A stretch of DNA of 8,362 bases from Adhaeribacter sp. (lineage in GTDB: Bacteria; Bacteroidota; Bacteroidia; Cytophagales; Hymenobacteraceae): the NCBI GenBank assembly GCA_028288395.1, contig JAQBNV010000014.1, positions 1-8,362 on the forward strand, read 5' to 3'. Positions within the stretch are counted from its first letter, which is position 1. Each line of letters starts with the position of its first letter. Positions 1 to 6,560 of this stretch are shown here, piece by piece. Under the pieces are notes generated by a model. That model saw only the letters and a program-made list of their open reading frames with translations. It did not search any database and was not told where the DNA came from. Position numbers and translations under genes: made by a program.

Positions 1-10
1 GTCCTACTTT

Positions 11-43
11 AAAAGGCTAAACAATGGTTTAGCCTTTTTTTTT
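11..43 (+). terminator. Intrinsic terminator of a gene upstream of the window
   Basis: A perfect 12-bp stem (11-22 with 27-38) encloses a 4-base AATG loop. The descending arm runs into an uninterrupted T tract ending at 43. The T tract lies on the + strand side, so the hairpin ends a + strand transcript whose gene is left of the window. The reverse side has only four A/T bases next to the stem, so it should be much weaker in the other direction. It separates the ubiE run from whatever precedes it. Confidence 0.9.
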
Positions 44-78
44 ACAAAAATATCCCGTAATAAAAGTTAAGGGTTTAT

Positions 79-86
79 TACTTTTA
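79..86 (+). promoter_or_regulatory. Possible -7 element for ubiE
   Basis: TACTTTTA matches the Bacteroidota -7 consensus TAnnTTTG at all but the last base. It lies 26 nt before the ubiE start and just after the upstream terminator, where a promoter is expected. No convincing -33 TTG was found at the usual spacing and the region is AT-rich, so a chance match is quite possible. Confidence 0.22.
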
Positions 87-112
87 GACTTTCATTTTAC
101 AATAATAAGAGC

Positions 113-835
113 ATGTCGGTAGTTCCTTATAAAGATGCCCAGGCCGGTAAGAAATCGCAGGTAGCGCAAATGTTTAACAGCATTGCCGGAAAGTACGATT
201 TTTTAAATCATTTTTTAAGCGCTGGTATTGATATTTACTGGCGCAAGCAAGCCGTTAAAGTTATGGCGCAAAATAAGCCGGCTTTGCTGCTGGACGTTGC
301 GACCGGTACCGGCGATTTTGCCATCGAGGCCCTGCAGCTTAACCCGGATAAAATAATTGGGGTGGATATTTCGGAAGGCATGTTGGCGGTAGGGCAACAG
401 AAGATAATTAAAAAGAACCTGACCGGTAAAATAGAGTTACAGGTTGGCGATTCCGAAAATTTAGCTTTTGCCGATAGTACTTTCGATGGCACCATGGCGG
501 CTTTTGGCGTGCGCAATTTCGAGAACCTGGTAAAGGGCCTGAGCGAAATGCACCGGGTATTAAAACCGGGAGGCCGGATTGTGGTACTGGAGTTTTCCAA
601 GCCGCAGGCTTTTCCGTTTAAGCAGGTTTACAATTTTTACTTTAAACAAATATTGCCCGTATTCGGTAAGCTTATTTCTAAAGATCAGGCCGCTTATACG
701 TATCTGCCTGAATCGGTGCAGGCGTTCCCGGACGGGCCGGAGTTTGTTAATATTTTAAAGCAAGTAGGATTTAAAGATACAAAATGGCATTCCCTTACCT
801 TCGGCATCAGTTCCATTTACACCGGTTTAAAGTAA
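113..835 (+). CDS. ubiE: Demethylmenaquinone methyltransferase (UbiE/MenG)
   Basis: This SAM-dependent enzyme C-methylates demethylmenaquinone to menaquinone, the last step of respiratory quinone synthesis. Bacteroidota use menaquinone, so MenG is the likely role, although the family also acts on ubiquinone precursors. The 240-aa product has the usual length. It carries UbiE signature 1 at residues 28-44 (YD, LN, W43), SAM motif I DVATGTGDFA at 61-70, the acidic residue D85 that should contact the SAM ribose, and signature 2 around RVLKPGG at 148-154 followed by LEFSKP. The ATG at 113 gives the normal family N-terminus. No Shine-Dalgarno sequence is visible; the leader is A-rich, as is common in this phylum. 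The 3' end overlaps the next gene by 52 nt. Confidence 0.95.
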   Translation: MSVVPYKDAQAGKKSQVAQMFNSIAGKYDFLNHFLSAGIDIYWRKQAVKVMAQNKPALLLDVATGTGDFAIEALQLNPDKIIGVDISEGMLAVGQQKIIKKNLTGKIELQVGDSENLAFADSTFDGTMAAFGVRNFENLVKGLSEMHRVLKPGGRIVVLEFSKPQAFPFKQVYNFYFKQILPVFGKLISKDQAAYTYLPESVQAFPDGPEFVNILKQVGFKDTKWHSLTFGISSIYTGLK

Positions 836-1527
836 TTTTTGTCTTCTCCTTAATGGTAGGATTATTGGCTACGGGTTTTACTTCCTGGGCCCAGGACAAA
901 AAATATATCCAGAAAAATTTATCGAACCACGATGATAAAACCATGCACTATGGTTTTTACCTGGCGGTTAACACCTCACGGTTTACCATCAAACATTCCG
1001 ATTATTACGTTAACCGCCTCCGGGATTCGATAGCGGTTAACCCTAAATTTTACCCGGGCTTTGCCATTGGTTTTGTGCTTAACCGCCGTATTACCGATTT
1101 TATTGACCTGCGTTTTTTACCCGGAGTTAGTTTTTACTCGCGCGGCGTGGAATATAAAACCAGTAGCAAAACCGTAATGCAGGAGCTGGGTGCCACTTCC
1201 ATAGAACTTCCCTTGCTGTTTAAATTAAAATCTTTGCGCCGGGGCAATATTCGCATGTATTTTGTGGGCGGCGCCAAAGCAGGAATAGATATTGGTAATA
1301 AGAAAAAAGCCAATGCCAGTACCGAACTGGAAGTAAATAACCAGGATTTTGCTATCGAGTATGGCGTTGGACTAGATATGTTTTACCCGTTCTTTAAATT
1401 TGCACCGGAATTACGTTTCTCTAATGGTATTATTAATCGCTACGCGCCGGGCCTGAATCCGTATAGCCGTAGTGTACAGGGGGTGTGGTCTAATACCGTT
1501 ACACTTTACCTAAACTTCGAAAATTAA
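784..1527 (+). CDS. porT: PorT/SprT-family outer-membrane beta-barrel, type IX secretion
   Basis: The product is a 247-aa outer-membrane beta-barrel of the PorT (SprT) family, required in Porphyromonas and Flavobacterium for type IX secretion and gliding. A basic stretch (R14, K16) is followed by a hydrophobic segment at about 17-34 and a probable signal-peptidase site after SWA36. The mature part has alternating beta-strand segments: HYGFYL at 55-60, a conserved FAIGFVLNRR region at 93-102, a DLRFLPG strand at 108-114, an ELPLLFKLK strand at 141-149 and a closing strand LYLNF at 241-245. The start at 784 lies inside ubiE. The next in-frame ATG, at 853, would leave a signal peptide with no positive n-region, and no in-frame GTG or TTG lies between them, so the overlapping start is preferred. 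The family call rests on sequence character and on the ubiE neighbourhood, which I recall from other Bacteroidota. Confidence 0.8.
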   Translation: MAFPYLRHQFHLHRFKVIFVFSLMVGLLATGFTSWAQDKKYIQKNLSNHDDKTMHYGFYLAVNTSRFTIKHSDYYVNRLRDSIAVNPKFYPGFAIGFVLNRRITDFIDLRFLPGVSFYSRGVEYKTSSKTVMQELGATSIELPLLFKLKSLRRGNIRMYFVGGAKAGIDIGNKKKANASTELEVNNQDFAIEYGVGLDMFYPFFKFAPELRFSNGIINRYAPGLNPYSRSVQGVWSNTVTLYLNFEN

Positions 1528-1529
1528 CC

Positions 1530-2279
1530 ATGAATAAAATTGCGCTGATAACCGGGGCCACGTCCGGTATCGGGCGGGCTACCGCGCGGTTACTCGTTCG
1601 CCATGGATTTGATATTATTGCTACCGGCCGTCGTACTGATCGCCTGCGCGAACTCGAAACTGAAATTACCGGGGCACGGGTTTTAACGCTGGCTTTTGAC
1701 GTGCGCGATAAAGCCAGCGTAAAAGCAGCCATTAGCAGCCTCCCCGCCGATTGGCAACAAATTGATGTTTTGCTGAATAATGCCGGTAACGCCCACGGTT
1801 TGTCTCCCATCCAAAGCGGCGACGAACAAGACTGGGAAATGATGCTGGACATCAATGTAAAAGGGCTGCTCTATGTATCCAAAGAAGTTATTCCGCTGAT
1901 GATTGGCCGTCAGCAAGGTCATATTATCAATATTGGCTCCGTGGCCGGCAAAGAAGCTTACCCCAACGGTAATGTGTATAATGCTTCTAAGTTTGCGGTG
2001 GACGCACTCTCGCAGGGCATGCGTTTTGATTTAATTAAAGAAGGAATAAAGGTTTCGGAAATCAATCCGGGTCTGGTACAAACAGAGTTTTCGGAAGTAC
2101 GCTTTAAAGGCAATAAAGACCGCGCCGAAGCGGTTTACAAAGGTTTTAAGCCGTTGGTAGCCGAAGATATTGCCGACCTGATTTTATTTATGGTGACGAG
2201 GCCGCCCCACGTAAACCTGGCCGAAGTGTTAATATTTCCGGCTGCCCAAGCCTCGGCCACCGTAGTGCACAAAGCCTGA
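1530..2279 (+). CDS. Short-chain dehydrogenase/reductase, YdfG-type
   Basis: A 249-aa classical SDR of the YdfG group (NADP-dependent 3-hydroxy acid / L-allo-threonine or serine dehydrogenases). The Rossmann motif TGATSGIG is at 8-15. The pair R34-R35 after beta-strand 2 suggests NADP(H) preference, and NNAG is at 83-86. The catalytic tetrad is N109, S137, Y150 and K154 (YNASK), and the NPG motif is at 179-181. Every key residue is present, so an active cytosolic oxidoreductase is expected. The substrate cannot be fixed from sequence; the 3-hydroxy acid role comes from the family. The ATG lies 2 nt after the porT stop, pointing to co-transcription and probably translational coupling. No Shine-Dalgarno sequence is visible. 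Confidence 0.93.
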   Translation: MNKIALITGATSGIGRATARLLVRHGFDIIATGRRTDRLRELETEITGARVLTLAFDVRDKASVKAAISSLPADWQQIDVLLNNAGNAHGLSPIQSGDEQDWEMMLDINVKGLLYVSKEVIPLMIGRQQGHIINIGSVAGKEAYPNGNVYNASKFAVDALSQGMRFDLIKEGIKVSEINPGLVQTEFSEVRFKGNKDRAEAVYKGFKPLVAEDIADLILFMVTRPPHVNLAEVLIFPAAQASATVVHKA

Positions 2280-2290
2280 TTCCTAAGCCC

Positions 2291-2692
2291 ATGCAGTTCC
2301 AGGGAATTAAAGAAACCTGCCTTTATGTACAGGACCTTGCGCGCACCAAAGCGTTTTACCACGATAGGCTAGGCTTTGCGCTGATTGGTGAGGTACCCGG
2401 CCTACATGTTTTTTTCCGGGTGGGTTCGTCGGTTTTGTTGTGTTTTATGGCAGATGCTGCGCAACATAGCAAAATATTGCCGCCGCATTACGGCCAAGGT
2501 AACCTGCACCTGGCTTTTGAAACCATAGCGGCCGACTACGAAGCCCGTAAAGCTGAAATAGAAGCCTTGGGTATTCCGATTGAACTGGAATATGATTGGG
2601 GCCGGGGCTTTCGGTCTTTTTACTTCCGCGACCCCGACGGTCACCTGCTGGAAGTAGTTATGGCCGGCATGTGGGATGCTAAAATGGATTAA
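2291..2692 (+). CDS. VOC-superfamily (glyoxalase/dioxygenase-fold) protein
   Basis: A 133-aa single-module protein with the paired beta-alpha-beta-beta-beta fold of the vicinal oxygen chelate superfamily. The N-terminal half has the typical V-x-DL-x(3)-K-x-FY pattern (V13, D15, L16, F22-Y23). The second half has NLHLAFE at 71-77 and FRDPDGHLLEV at 112-122. Likely metal ligands are E8, H73 and E121. The first position is more often His in glyoxalases, so Glu here may mark a subfamily. Members include glyoxalases, fosfomycin-modifying enzymes and dioxygenases, and the substrate cannot be told here. It begins 11 nt after the SDR stop and is probably the last gene of the ubiE run, because a convergent gene follows. 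Confidence 0.88.
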   Translation: MQFQGIKETCLYVQDLARTKAFYHDRLGFALIGEVPGLHVFFRVGSSVLLCFMADAAQHSKILPPHYGQGNLHLAFETIAADYEARKAEIEALGIPIELEYDWGRGFRSFYFRDPDGHLLEVVMAGMWDAKMD

Positions 2693-2701
2693 GAAAGAAA
2701 T

Positions 2702-2750
2702 TTAAAAAGCCGGCGTGTAATTAGCCCGCCCGCGAATAGCGCTTTTTTAA
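2702..2750. terminator. Probable bidirectional terminator between the VOC gene and yitT
   Basis: AAAAAGC at 2704-2710 pairs with GCTTTTT at 2741-2747. A further TT/AA pair follows on the outside if one T is bulged, and an inner GGCG (2712-2715) can pair with CGCC (2727-2730). The A-run on the left and T-run on the right let the structure work for the VOC transcript (+) and the yitT transcript (-), which converge here. The internal part pairs imperfectly, so the fold is plausible rather than certain. Confidence 0.45.
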
Positions 2751-2799
2751 TTTATCTGATTATCTTCTTTCCGCACAAGAATTCAGCTCTTTTCGCGCG

Positions 2800-3696
2800 C
2801 TATTCCTGCATCGATCGTCTTTTTACCATGCCCCCGGTAGTATCATCAATACTATGCTGAAACAGGAAAGCTTTCGGATCGATCCGGGTAATTTCACTGC
2901 GTAATGAAGGCAATTCCAGGCGCGTAACCACAGTAAATATAATGTCAATCTCCAGGTTGCGATCGCCCCGCTTGCCAAAACCTCTTTTCCCGCGGTAAAT
3001 GGTAACGCCCCGCCCCAGATGTAAAGTGATGCTTTCCCGTATTTCTTCGCTCTGGTCCGATACAATCGTAACGCCTATGTATTGTTCGATACCCTGCACC
3101 ACAAAGTCGATCATTTTAGAAGCGGCAAAATAAGTCAGAACAGAATACAAGGCGATATCGAGGGCCAGGAAAAACGCGGCCGCAGCAAATATGATGATAT
3201 TAATAAGCAGAATAAAGTCACTTATTTTTAGCAAAGGCGATTTTTTGTTTACCAATATGGCAGCAATTTCGGTGCCGTCCAGTACGGCCCCGCCCCGGAT
3301 GGCCATCCCAATTCCGGTTCCAAGAAACAGCCCCCCGAAAATAGCCGTAAGTAGTTTATCGGATGTGATATCCGGGAATTCGACCAGGGCCAAACAAAGC
3401 GCTAGGCCACCGATGGCTAATATACTTTTTAAAGCGAATGCCTGGCCGATTTTGCGGTAACCCAACAGTATAAAAGGAAGGTTGAGTACCAGAATAAGAA
3501 TGGGCAAAGGCCAGCCAAATATATGGGTAAGCAGCATCGAAATGCCGGTTACGCCACCGTCGATAAAATGACTCGACAGCAAAAAGCCCTTCAAACCCAT
3601 GGCAGCCGAAAAAATACCGATGAGGATAAAAATAAAGTCTTTAACTACCCTGGTGAACTTTTTGCGGGGCAGGGATATTTTTTTTTGATCAATCAT
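2800..3696 (-). CDS. YitT-family membrane protein with C-terminal DUF2179 domain
   Basis: A 298-aa inner-membrane protein of the YitT family, whose biochemical role is not established. After a basic N-terminus (KK, RKK within 5-13), hydrophobic segments lie at roughly 20-42, 64-80, 88-106, 116-134, 160-178 and 180-200. The family patterns DGGVTGIS (46-53) and RGGAVLDGTEIAA (134-146) are visible. The soluble C-terminal part, about 210-285, fits DUF2179: it has GRGVTIYRGKRGF at 228-240, a beta-strand-rich middle, and IDPKAF at 272-277 near the end. The domain order and length are usual for the family. The ATG at 3696 gives a short cytosolic tail before the first helix. The stop codon overlaps one arm of a 9-bp inverted repeat shared with the intergenic region. 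Confidence 0.88.
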   Translation of the reverse strand: MIDQKKISLPRKKFTRVVKDFIFILIGIFSAAMGLKGFLLSSHFIDGGVTGISMLLTHIFGWPLPILILVLNLPFILLGYRKIGQAFALKSILAIGGLALCLALVEFPDITSDKLLTAIFGGLFLGTGIGMAIRGGAVLDGTEIAAILVNKKSPLLKISDFILLINIIIFAAAAFFLALDIALYSVLTYFAASKMIDFVVQGIEQYIGVTIVSDQSEEIRESITLHLGRGVTIYRGKRGFGKRGDRNLEIDIIFTVVTRLELPSLRSEITRIDPKAFLFQHSIDDTTGGMVKRRSMQE

Positions 3697-3715
3697 TAAG
3701 TTTAATAGGTAATTA

Positions 3716-3756
3716 ATCCCTGTCGGCTCAGCTGCTTTTTAACGCGAAACAGGGAT
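3716..3756 (-). promoter_or_regulatory. Inverted repeat in the yitT leader
   Basis: ATCCCTGT at 3716-3723 is the exact reverse complement of ACAGGGAT at 3749-3756, separated by 25 nt. Flanking AATT sequences (3711-3714 and 3760-3763) could extend the pairing across a small internal loop. It lies about 20-60 nt upstream of the yitT ATG. On the minus strand no T tract follows it, so it does not look like a terminator for cdd. It could be a leader hairpin or a binding site for a regulator of yitT. No known riboswitch was recognised. Confidence 0.35.
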
Positions 3757-3819
3757 ATGAATTTATAAATTGAGAAAGTAAAGTAGGTGCCAGAAATAGT
3801 TAGCAGAAGCAAATCAGTT

Positions 3820-3846
3820 TTCCTGCGGGTATTAATTAATCAGGAA
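3820..3846 (-). other. Short inverted repeat downstream of cdd
   Basis: TTCCTG (3820-3825) and CAGGAA (3841-3846) can form a 6-bp stem around a 15-nt AT-rich loop containing the palindrome ATTAATTAAT. It lies about 40 nt after the cdd stop, where a terminator would be useful, but no T tract follows on the minus strand. It may be a weak 3' hairpin or chance. Confidence 0.2.
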
Positions 3847-3884
3847 CAGGTAAGTAAAACAGACATATATGGGTGAGCGCAACA

Positions 3885-4376
3885 TTATAAGCCTAAATGA
3901 TGCTTCGAAAACTGTAGCGGCAACAAGGCGCTAACCGTATCGCAACGGTAGACCTGGTTATTTTCTGCCTGCATTAGTACCGCTATGGGCGCTTCCTGGT
4001 TATTTTCGTATTCAGCCATTACCTGCCGGCAAGCGCCGCACGGCAAAGCAGCTATAAAATCAGGGTTATTGGTGCGCCGGGCGGTTATCGCCATTTTCAC
4101 AATCTGTTTATCCGGGTAATTTGCCCGCAGACTGAATAAAGCGGTTCGTTCGGCACACAAGCCCGATGGATAAGCTGCATTTTCCTGGTTATTGCCTAAA
4201 TAAATATTGCCATCAACAGTAAGCAGGGCAGCTCCTACCGAAAAGCCGGAATAGGGAGCATAAGCAAGTTGCGTGGCCTTCTGGGCCTGGCTTAATAAAT
4301 GCTGCTCATCGGCGGGTAATTCGGCGGGCGATGCAAAAACCTGGAAAGAAAGTACGATTTCTATTTTATTGGCCAT
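3885..4376 (-). CDS. cdd: Cytidine deaminase
   Basis: Zinc-dependent deamination of cytidine and deoxycytidine to uridine and deoxyuridine in pyrimidine salvage. The 163-aa product is of the small tetramer-type class. The first zinc ligand and catalytic acid are in CAE at 74-76 (C74, E76). The other two zinc cysteines are C113 and C116 in PCGAC. The substrate-binding stretch NNQENAAYPSG at 62-72 supplies the Asn and Glu expected to contact the ribose, and FSVGAALL at 45-52 is the usual core strand. About 25 extra N-terminal residues precede the core compared with the roughly 135-aa enzymes of Bacillus; I believe this is common in Bacteroidota. The start is the ATG at 4376, with no Shine-Dalgarno sequence. 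The gene is divergent from the saccharopine dehydrogenase-like gene. Confidence 0.95.
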   Translation of the reverse strand: MANKIEIVLSFQVFASPAELPADEQHLLSQAQKATQLAYAPYSGFSVGAALLTVDGNIYLGNNQENAAYPSGLCAERTALFSLRANYPDKQIVKMAITARRTNNPDFIAALPCGACRQVMAEYENNQEAPIAVLMQAENNQVYRCDTVSALLPLQFSKHHLGL

Positions 4377-4496
4377 AAAGGAGCACCTGGCAATTAGGTA
4401 TAGAAATTAAAATTACAATTTTCTTCCGAAATGATCTATTGGATAGTGGCATTCGGAGCCAATATTAATACTTTGCCGGAAATTATTTTACCGTTT
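4377..4496. promoter_or_regulatory. Divergent intergenic region between cdd and the saccharopine dehydrogenase gene
   Basis: The two genes point away from each other, so promoters for both should lie in these 120 nt, or nearby if the longer dehydrogenase start at 4431 is used. The segment is AT-rich. I see no exact TAnnTTTG element on either strand; the nearest on the + strand is TAATACTTTG at about 4467-4476, with wrong spacing. The call rests on gene arrangement only. Confidence 0.35.
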
Positions 4497-5819
4497 ATGC
4501 CTCACATTTTATTACTGGGAGCCGGGCGATCAGCCACGGTTTTAATATCGTATTTATTTAGCCAAGCGGCAGTACTGGGCTGGCGGGTTACCGTAGCTGA
4601 TTTAACGGTAAACCATTTATCTTTACCGGATTCGCCGCTTTTGCGCGCCATACCTTTAAATATCGAGGACGAAAACTTATTAACCGAGCAGGTGCAGACC
4701 GCTGATTTAGTTATTTCGATGTTGCCGGCACAATTTCACCTGGTTATAGCCCGCTTATGTTTAAAGCACAAAAAAAATCTGCTGACGGCCTCTTATATAA
4801 CGCCCGAATTAGCCGAATTGCACCAGGCGGCCCAGGCCGCGGGTTTGTTGTTTCTGATGGAAGCTGGTCTGGATCCGGGCCTTGATCATCTTTCGGCCAT
4901 GGCCTTGTTAAATAATATTCGCCAAGAAGGCGGCCAGGTTATTTCATTTAAATCTTTTACCGGCGGTTTAATTTCTCCCGAATCGGACAACAATCCCTGG
5001 CATTATAAATTTACCTGGAATCCCCGCAACGTGGTGCTGGCCGGTCAAGGCGTGGCAAAATATTTAGAAAACGGCCGTTACAAATTTATTCCTTATCACC
5101 AGTTATTTAACCGCACCGAACGGCTTACAATATTGACGCTGGGCCAGTTTGATGGTTATGCAAACCGTAACGCATTGTTGTACCAGGAACGATATGGTTT
5201 GCAGGACGTGCAAACCCTCATGCGGGGCACCTTGCGCCGCAGCGGCTATTGCCAGGCCTGGCACCTGCTGGTACAATTAGGCCTCACCGACGATGGGTAC
5301 CGCTTGCCCGAAAGCCAAATATTGACTTATCGCCAGTTCCTGGAAAGTTACCTGCCACCCACGCCCCAGGATTGGTTGACCCGGGTAGCCTGTTATTTAA
5401 ATATTCCGGCCGGCAATGCGGCTTTAGCGCTGCTGGAATGGCTTGATTTCCCGGCGGAGCCCATCGGCCTTAACCAGGCTACCCCAGCCCAGGTGCTCGA
5501 AAAATTACTTTTGCAGAAATGGGCACTTCAACCCCAGGATAAGGATATGGTAGTGATGCAGCACCTGGTTACGTATACGTTGAACGGCGAAAAGAAGGAG
5601 CGCACCTCGTCGCTGGTGGTACTGGGCGATGATCAGCAAAAAACCGCGATGGCCAAAACAGTGGGTTTGCCGTTGGGCATGGCTGCTAAACTAATTTTGC
5701 AGGGTAAGATAAATTTAACCGGCGTCGTTATTCCTACACAGCCGGCTTTTTACGAACCTATCCTGGCCGAACTGAAAACTTACGGAATTTCCTTTACCGA
5801 AGTGGAAAGAAATAGCTGA
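4497..5819 (+). CDS. Saccharopine dehydrogenase-like (glutamate-forming type) protein
   Basis: A 440-aa NAD(P)-dependent enzyme resembling the glutamate-forming saccharopine dehydrogenase (LYS9 / C-terminal half of AASS), which interconverts saccharopine with glutamate and aminoadipate semialdehyde. The Rossmann start HILLLGAGRSA is at 3-13. The substrate domain has EAGLDPGLDH at 122-131, TGGLISPESDNNPW at 155-168, YKFTWNPR at 170-177, MRGTLRRSG at 242-250 and DKDMVVMQH at 348-356, all characteristic of this family. An ATG at 4431 is also in frame and would add 22 residues. The inner ATG at 4497 is preferred because the Rossmann strand then starts at residue 3, as in homologues. No lysine-ketoglutarate reductase partner is seen here, so a lysine role is inferred from the family. 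It converges with trmN6. Confidence 0.85.
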   Translation: MPHILLLGAGRSATVLISYLFSQAAVLGWRVTVADLTVNHLSLPDSPLLRAIPLNIEDENLLTEQVQTADLVISMLPAQFHLVIARLCLKHKKNLLTASYITPELAELHQAAQAAGLLFLMEAGLDPGLDHLSAMALLNNIRQEGGQVISFKSFTGGLISPESDNNPWHYKFTWNPRNVVLAGQGVAKYLENGRYKFIPYHQLFNRTERLTILTLGQFDGYANRNALLYQERYGLQDVQTLMRGTLRRSGYCQAWHLLVQLGLTDDGYRLPESQILTYRQFLESYLPPTPQDWLTRVACYLNIPAGNAALALLEWLDFPAEPIGLNQATPAQVLEKLLLQKWALQPQDKDMVVMQHLVTYTLNGEKKERTSSLVVLGDDQQKTAMAKTVGLPLGMAAKLILQGKINLTGVVIPTQPAFYEPILAELKTYGISFTEVERNS

Positions 5820-5841
5820 AAGTAAAATAGAAGCGAATCTC

Positions 5842-6555
5842 TCAAAATAGCAGATAATATTCCTGCAGTAATTCCCGAAAAGCCGGGGTATAGCTATTAT
5901 CCAGGTTCCGGATAAATAGCTGCTGCGCCGTAACTACCGGTGCCGGCTCGCGGCTGAAACCCTGGATGGTGCGGATATGCTTGCCGGCCGTGGTAGTAAA
6001 TATTTGGAGCACCGAAAGCAGGTGTAAATTTTCGGTTTTGGCCAGGGTGGTAAAGTACTGGCTTTCGGAGGGAGGCAGCAGAATAAATAATTTTCCGGAG
6101 GGGGTGAGAAACTGGCTGCAAAAAGCGCTTAACTCCGCCAGCGACAGTTCCTGGCTGTGCATGGCTACATTGCGGGCTTTATCCGGCGACACCTGCGAAG
6201 CTTTGTAGAAAGGCGGATTACAAATAATAATATCGAACAGTTGCTGGTTTACCAGCGCAAATTCCTGCAGGGATTGGAGGTGTATTCGTATCCGGTTAAA
6301 CCAGGGGCTGCCGTTAATATTTTCCTGGGCCTGGGCGGCCGCATCAGGGTCTATCTCCACCGCTTCTATCCGGGCACCGGAACGCTGGGCGGTCATCAGG
6401 GCCAGTAAGCCGGTGCCGGTGCCGATATCCAGGATGTGCTGCGCCCCGGCCACCGGGGTATACGCGCCCAGAATGCAGGAATCGGTACACACCTTCATGG
6501 CGCATCTGTCCTGTTTTATTAAAAATTGCTTAAACCCGAAATAATCGTTGGGCAC
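5842..6555 (-). CDS. trmN6: tRNA1(Val) (adenine-37 N6)-methyltransferase (YfiC/TrmN6)
   Basis: SAM-dependent N6-methylation of A37 next to the anticodon of tRNA1(Val). The 237-aa product begins with the family hallmark YFGFKQFLIKQDRCAMKV (5-22). It has SAM motif I DIGTGTGLLAL at 43-53, the acidic VEID at 66-69, and the N6-adenine catalytic motif NPPF at 113-116. The position usually written TDGVLLGAW reads TDSCILGAY (24-32). The start is a GTG, read as Met; it lies 5 nt after the rnhA stop and gives exactly the normal family N-terminus. No ATG or TTG was seen at a matching position. Close coupling to rnhA suggests co-translation. The 3' end lies 22 nt from the convergent dehydrogenase gene. 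Confidence 0.9.
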   Translation of the reverse strand: MPNDYFGFKQFLIKQDRCAMKVCTDSCILGAYTPVAGAQHILDIGTGTGLLALMTAQRSGARIEAVEIDPDAAAQAQENINGSPWFNRIRIHLQSLQEFALVNQQLFDIIICNPPFYKASQVSPDKARNVAMHSQELSLAELSAFCSQFLTPSGKLFILLPPSESQYFTTLAKTENLHLLSVLQIFTTTAGKHIRTIQGFSREPAPVVTAQQLFIRNLDNSYTPAFRELLQEYYLLF

Positions 6556-6560
6556 CTGAA

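Noticed and set aside
235..600. A 121-codon open frame on the minus strand inside ubiE
   Set aside because: It lies fully opposite a well-supported gene, has no recognisable domain and looks like a by-product of ubiE codon use.
1499..1855. A 118-codon open frame on the minus strand across the porT-SDR junction
   Set aside because: It is opposite two well-supported genes, and its Ser-rich, low-information translation resembles no protein family.
3697..3884. Possible small gene or RNA in the 188-nt gap between yitT and cdd
   Set aside because: No convincing short reading frame or known RNA structure was found; only the two inverted repeats stand out.
4467..4476. TAATACTTTG as a -7 promoter element for the dehydrogenase gene
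   Set aside because: The spacing between TA and TTTG is four bases, not two, and no -33 element is seen.
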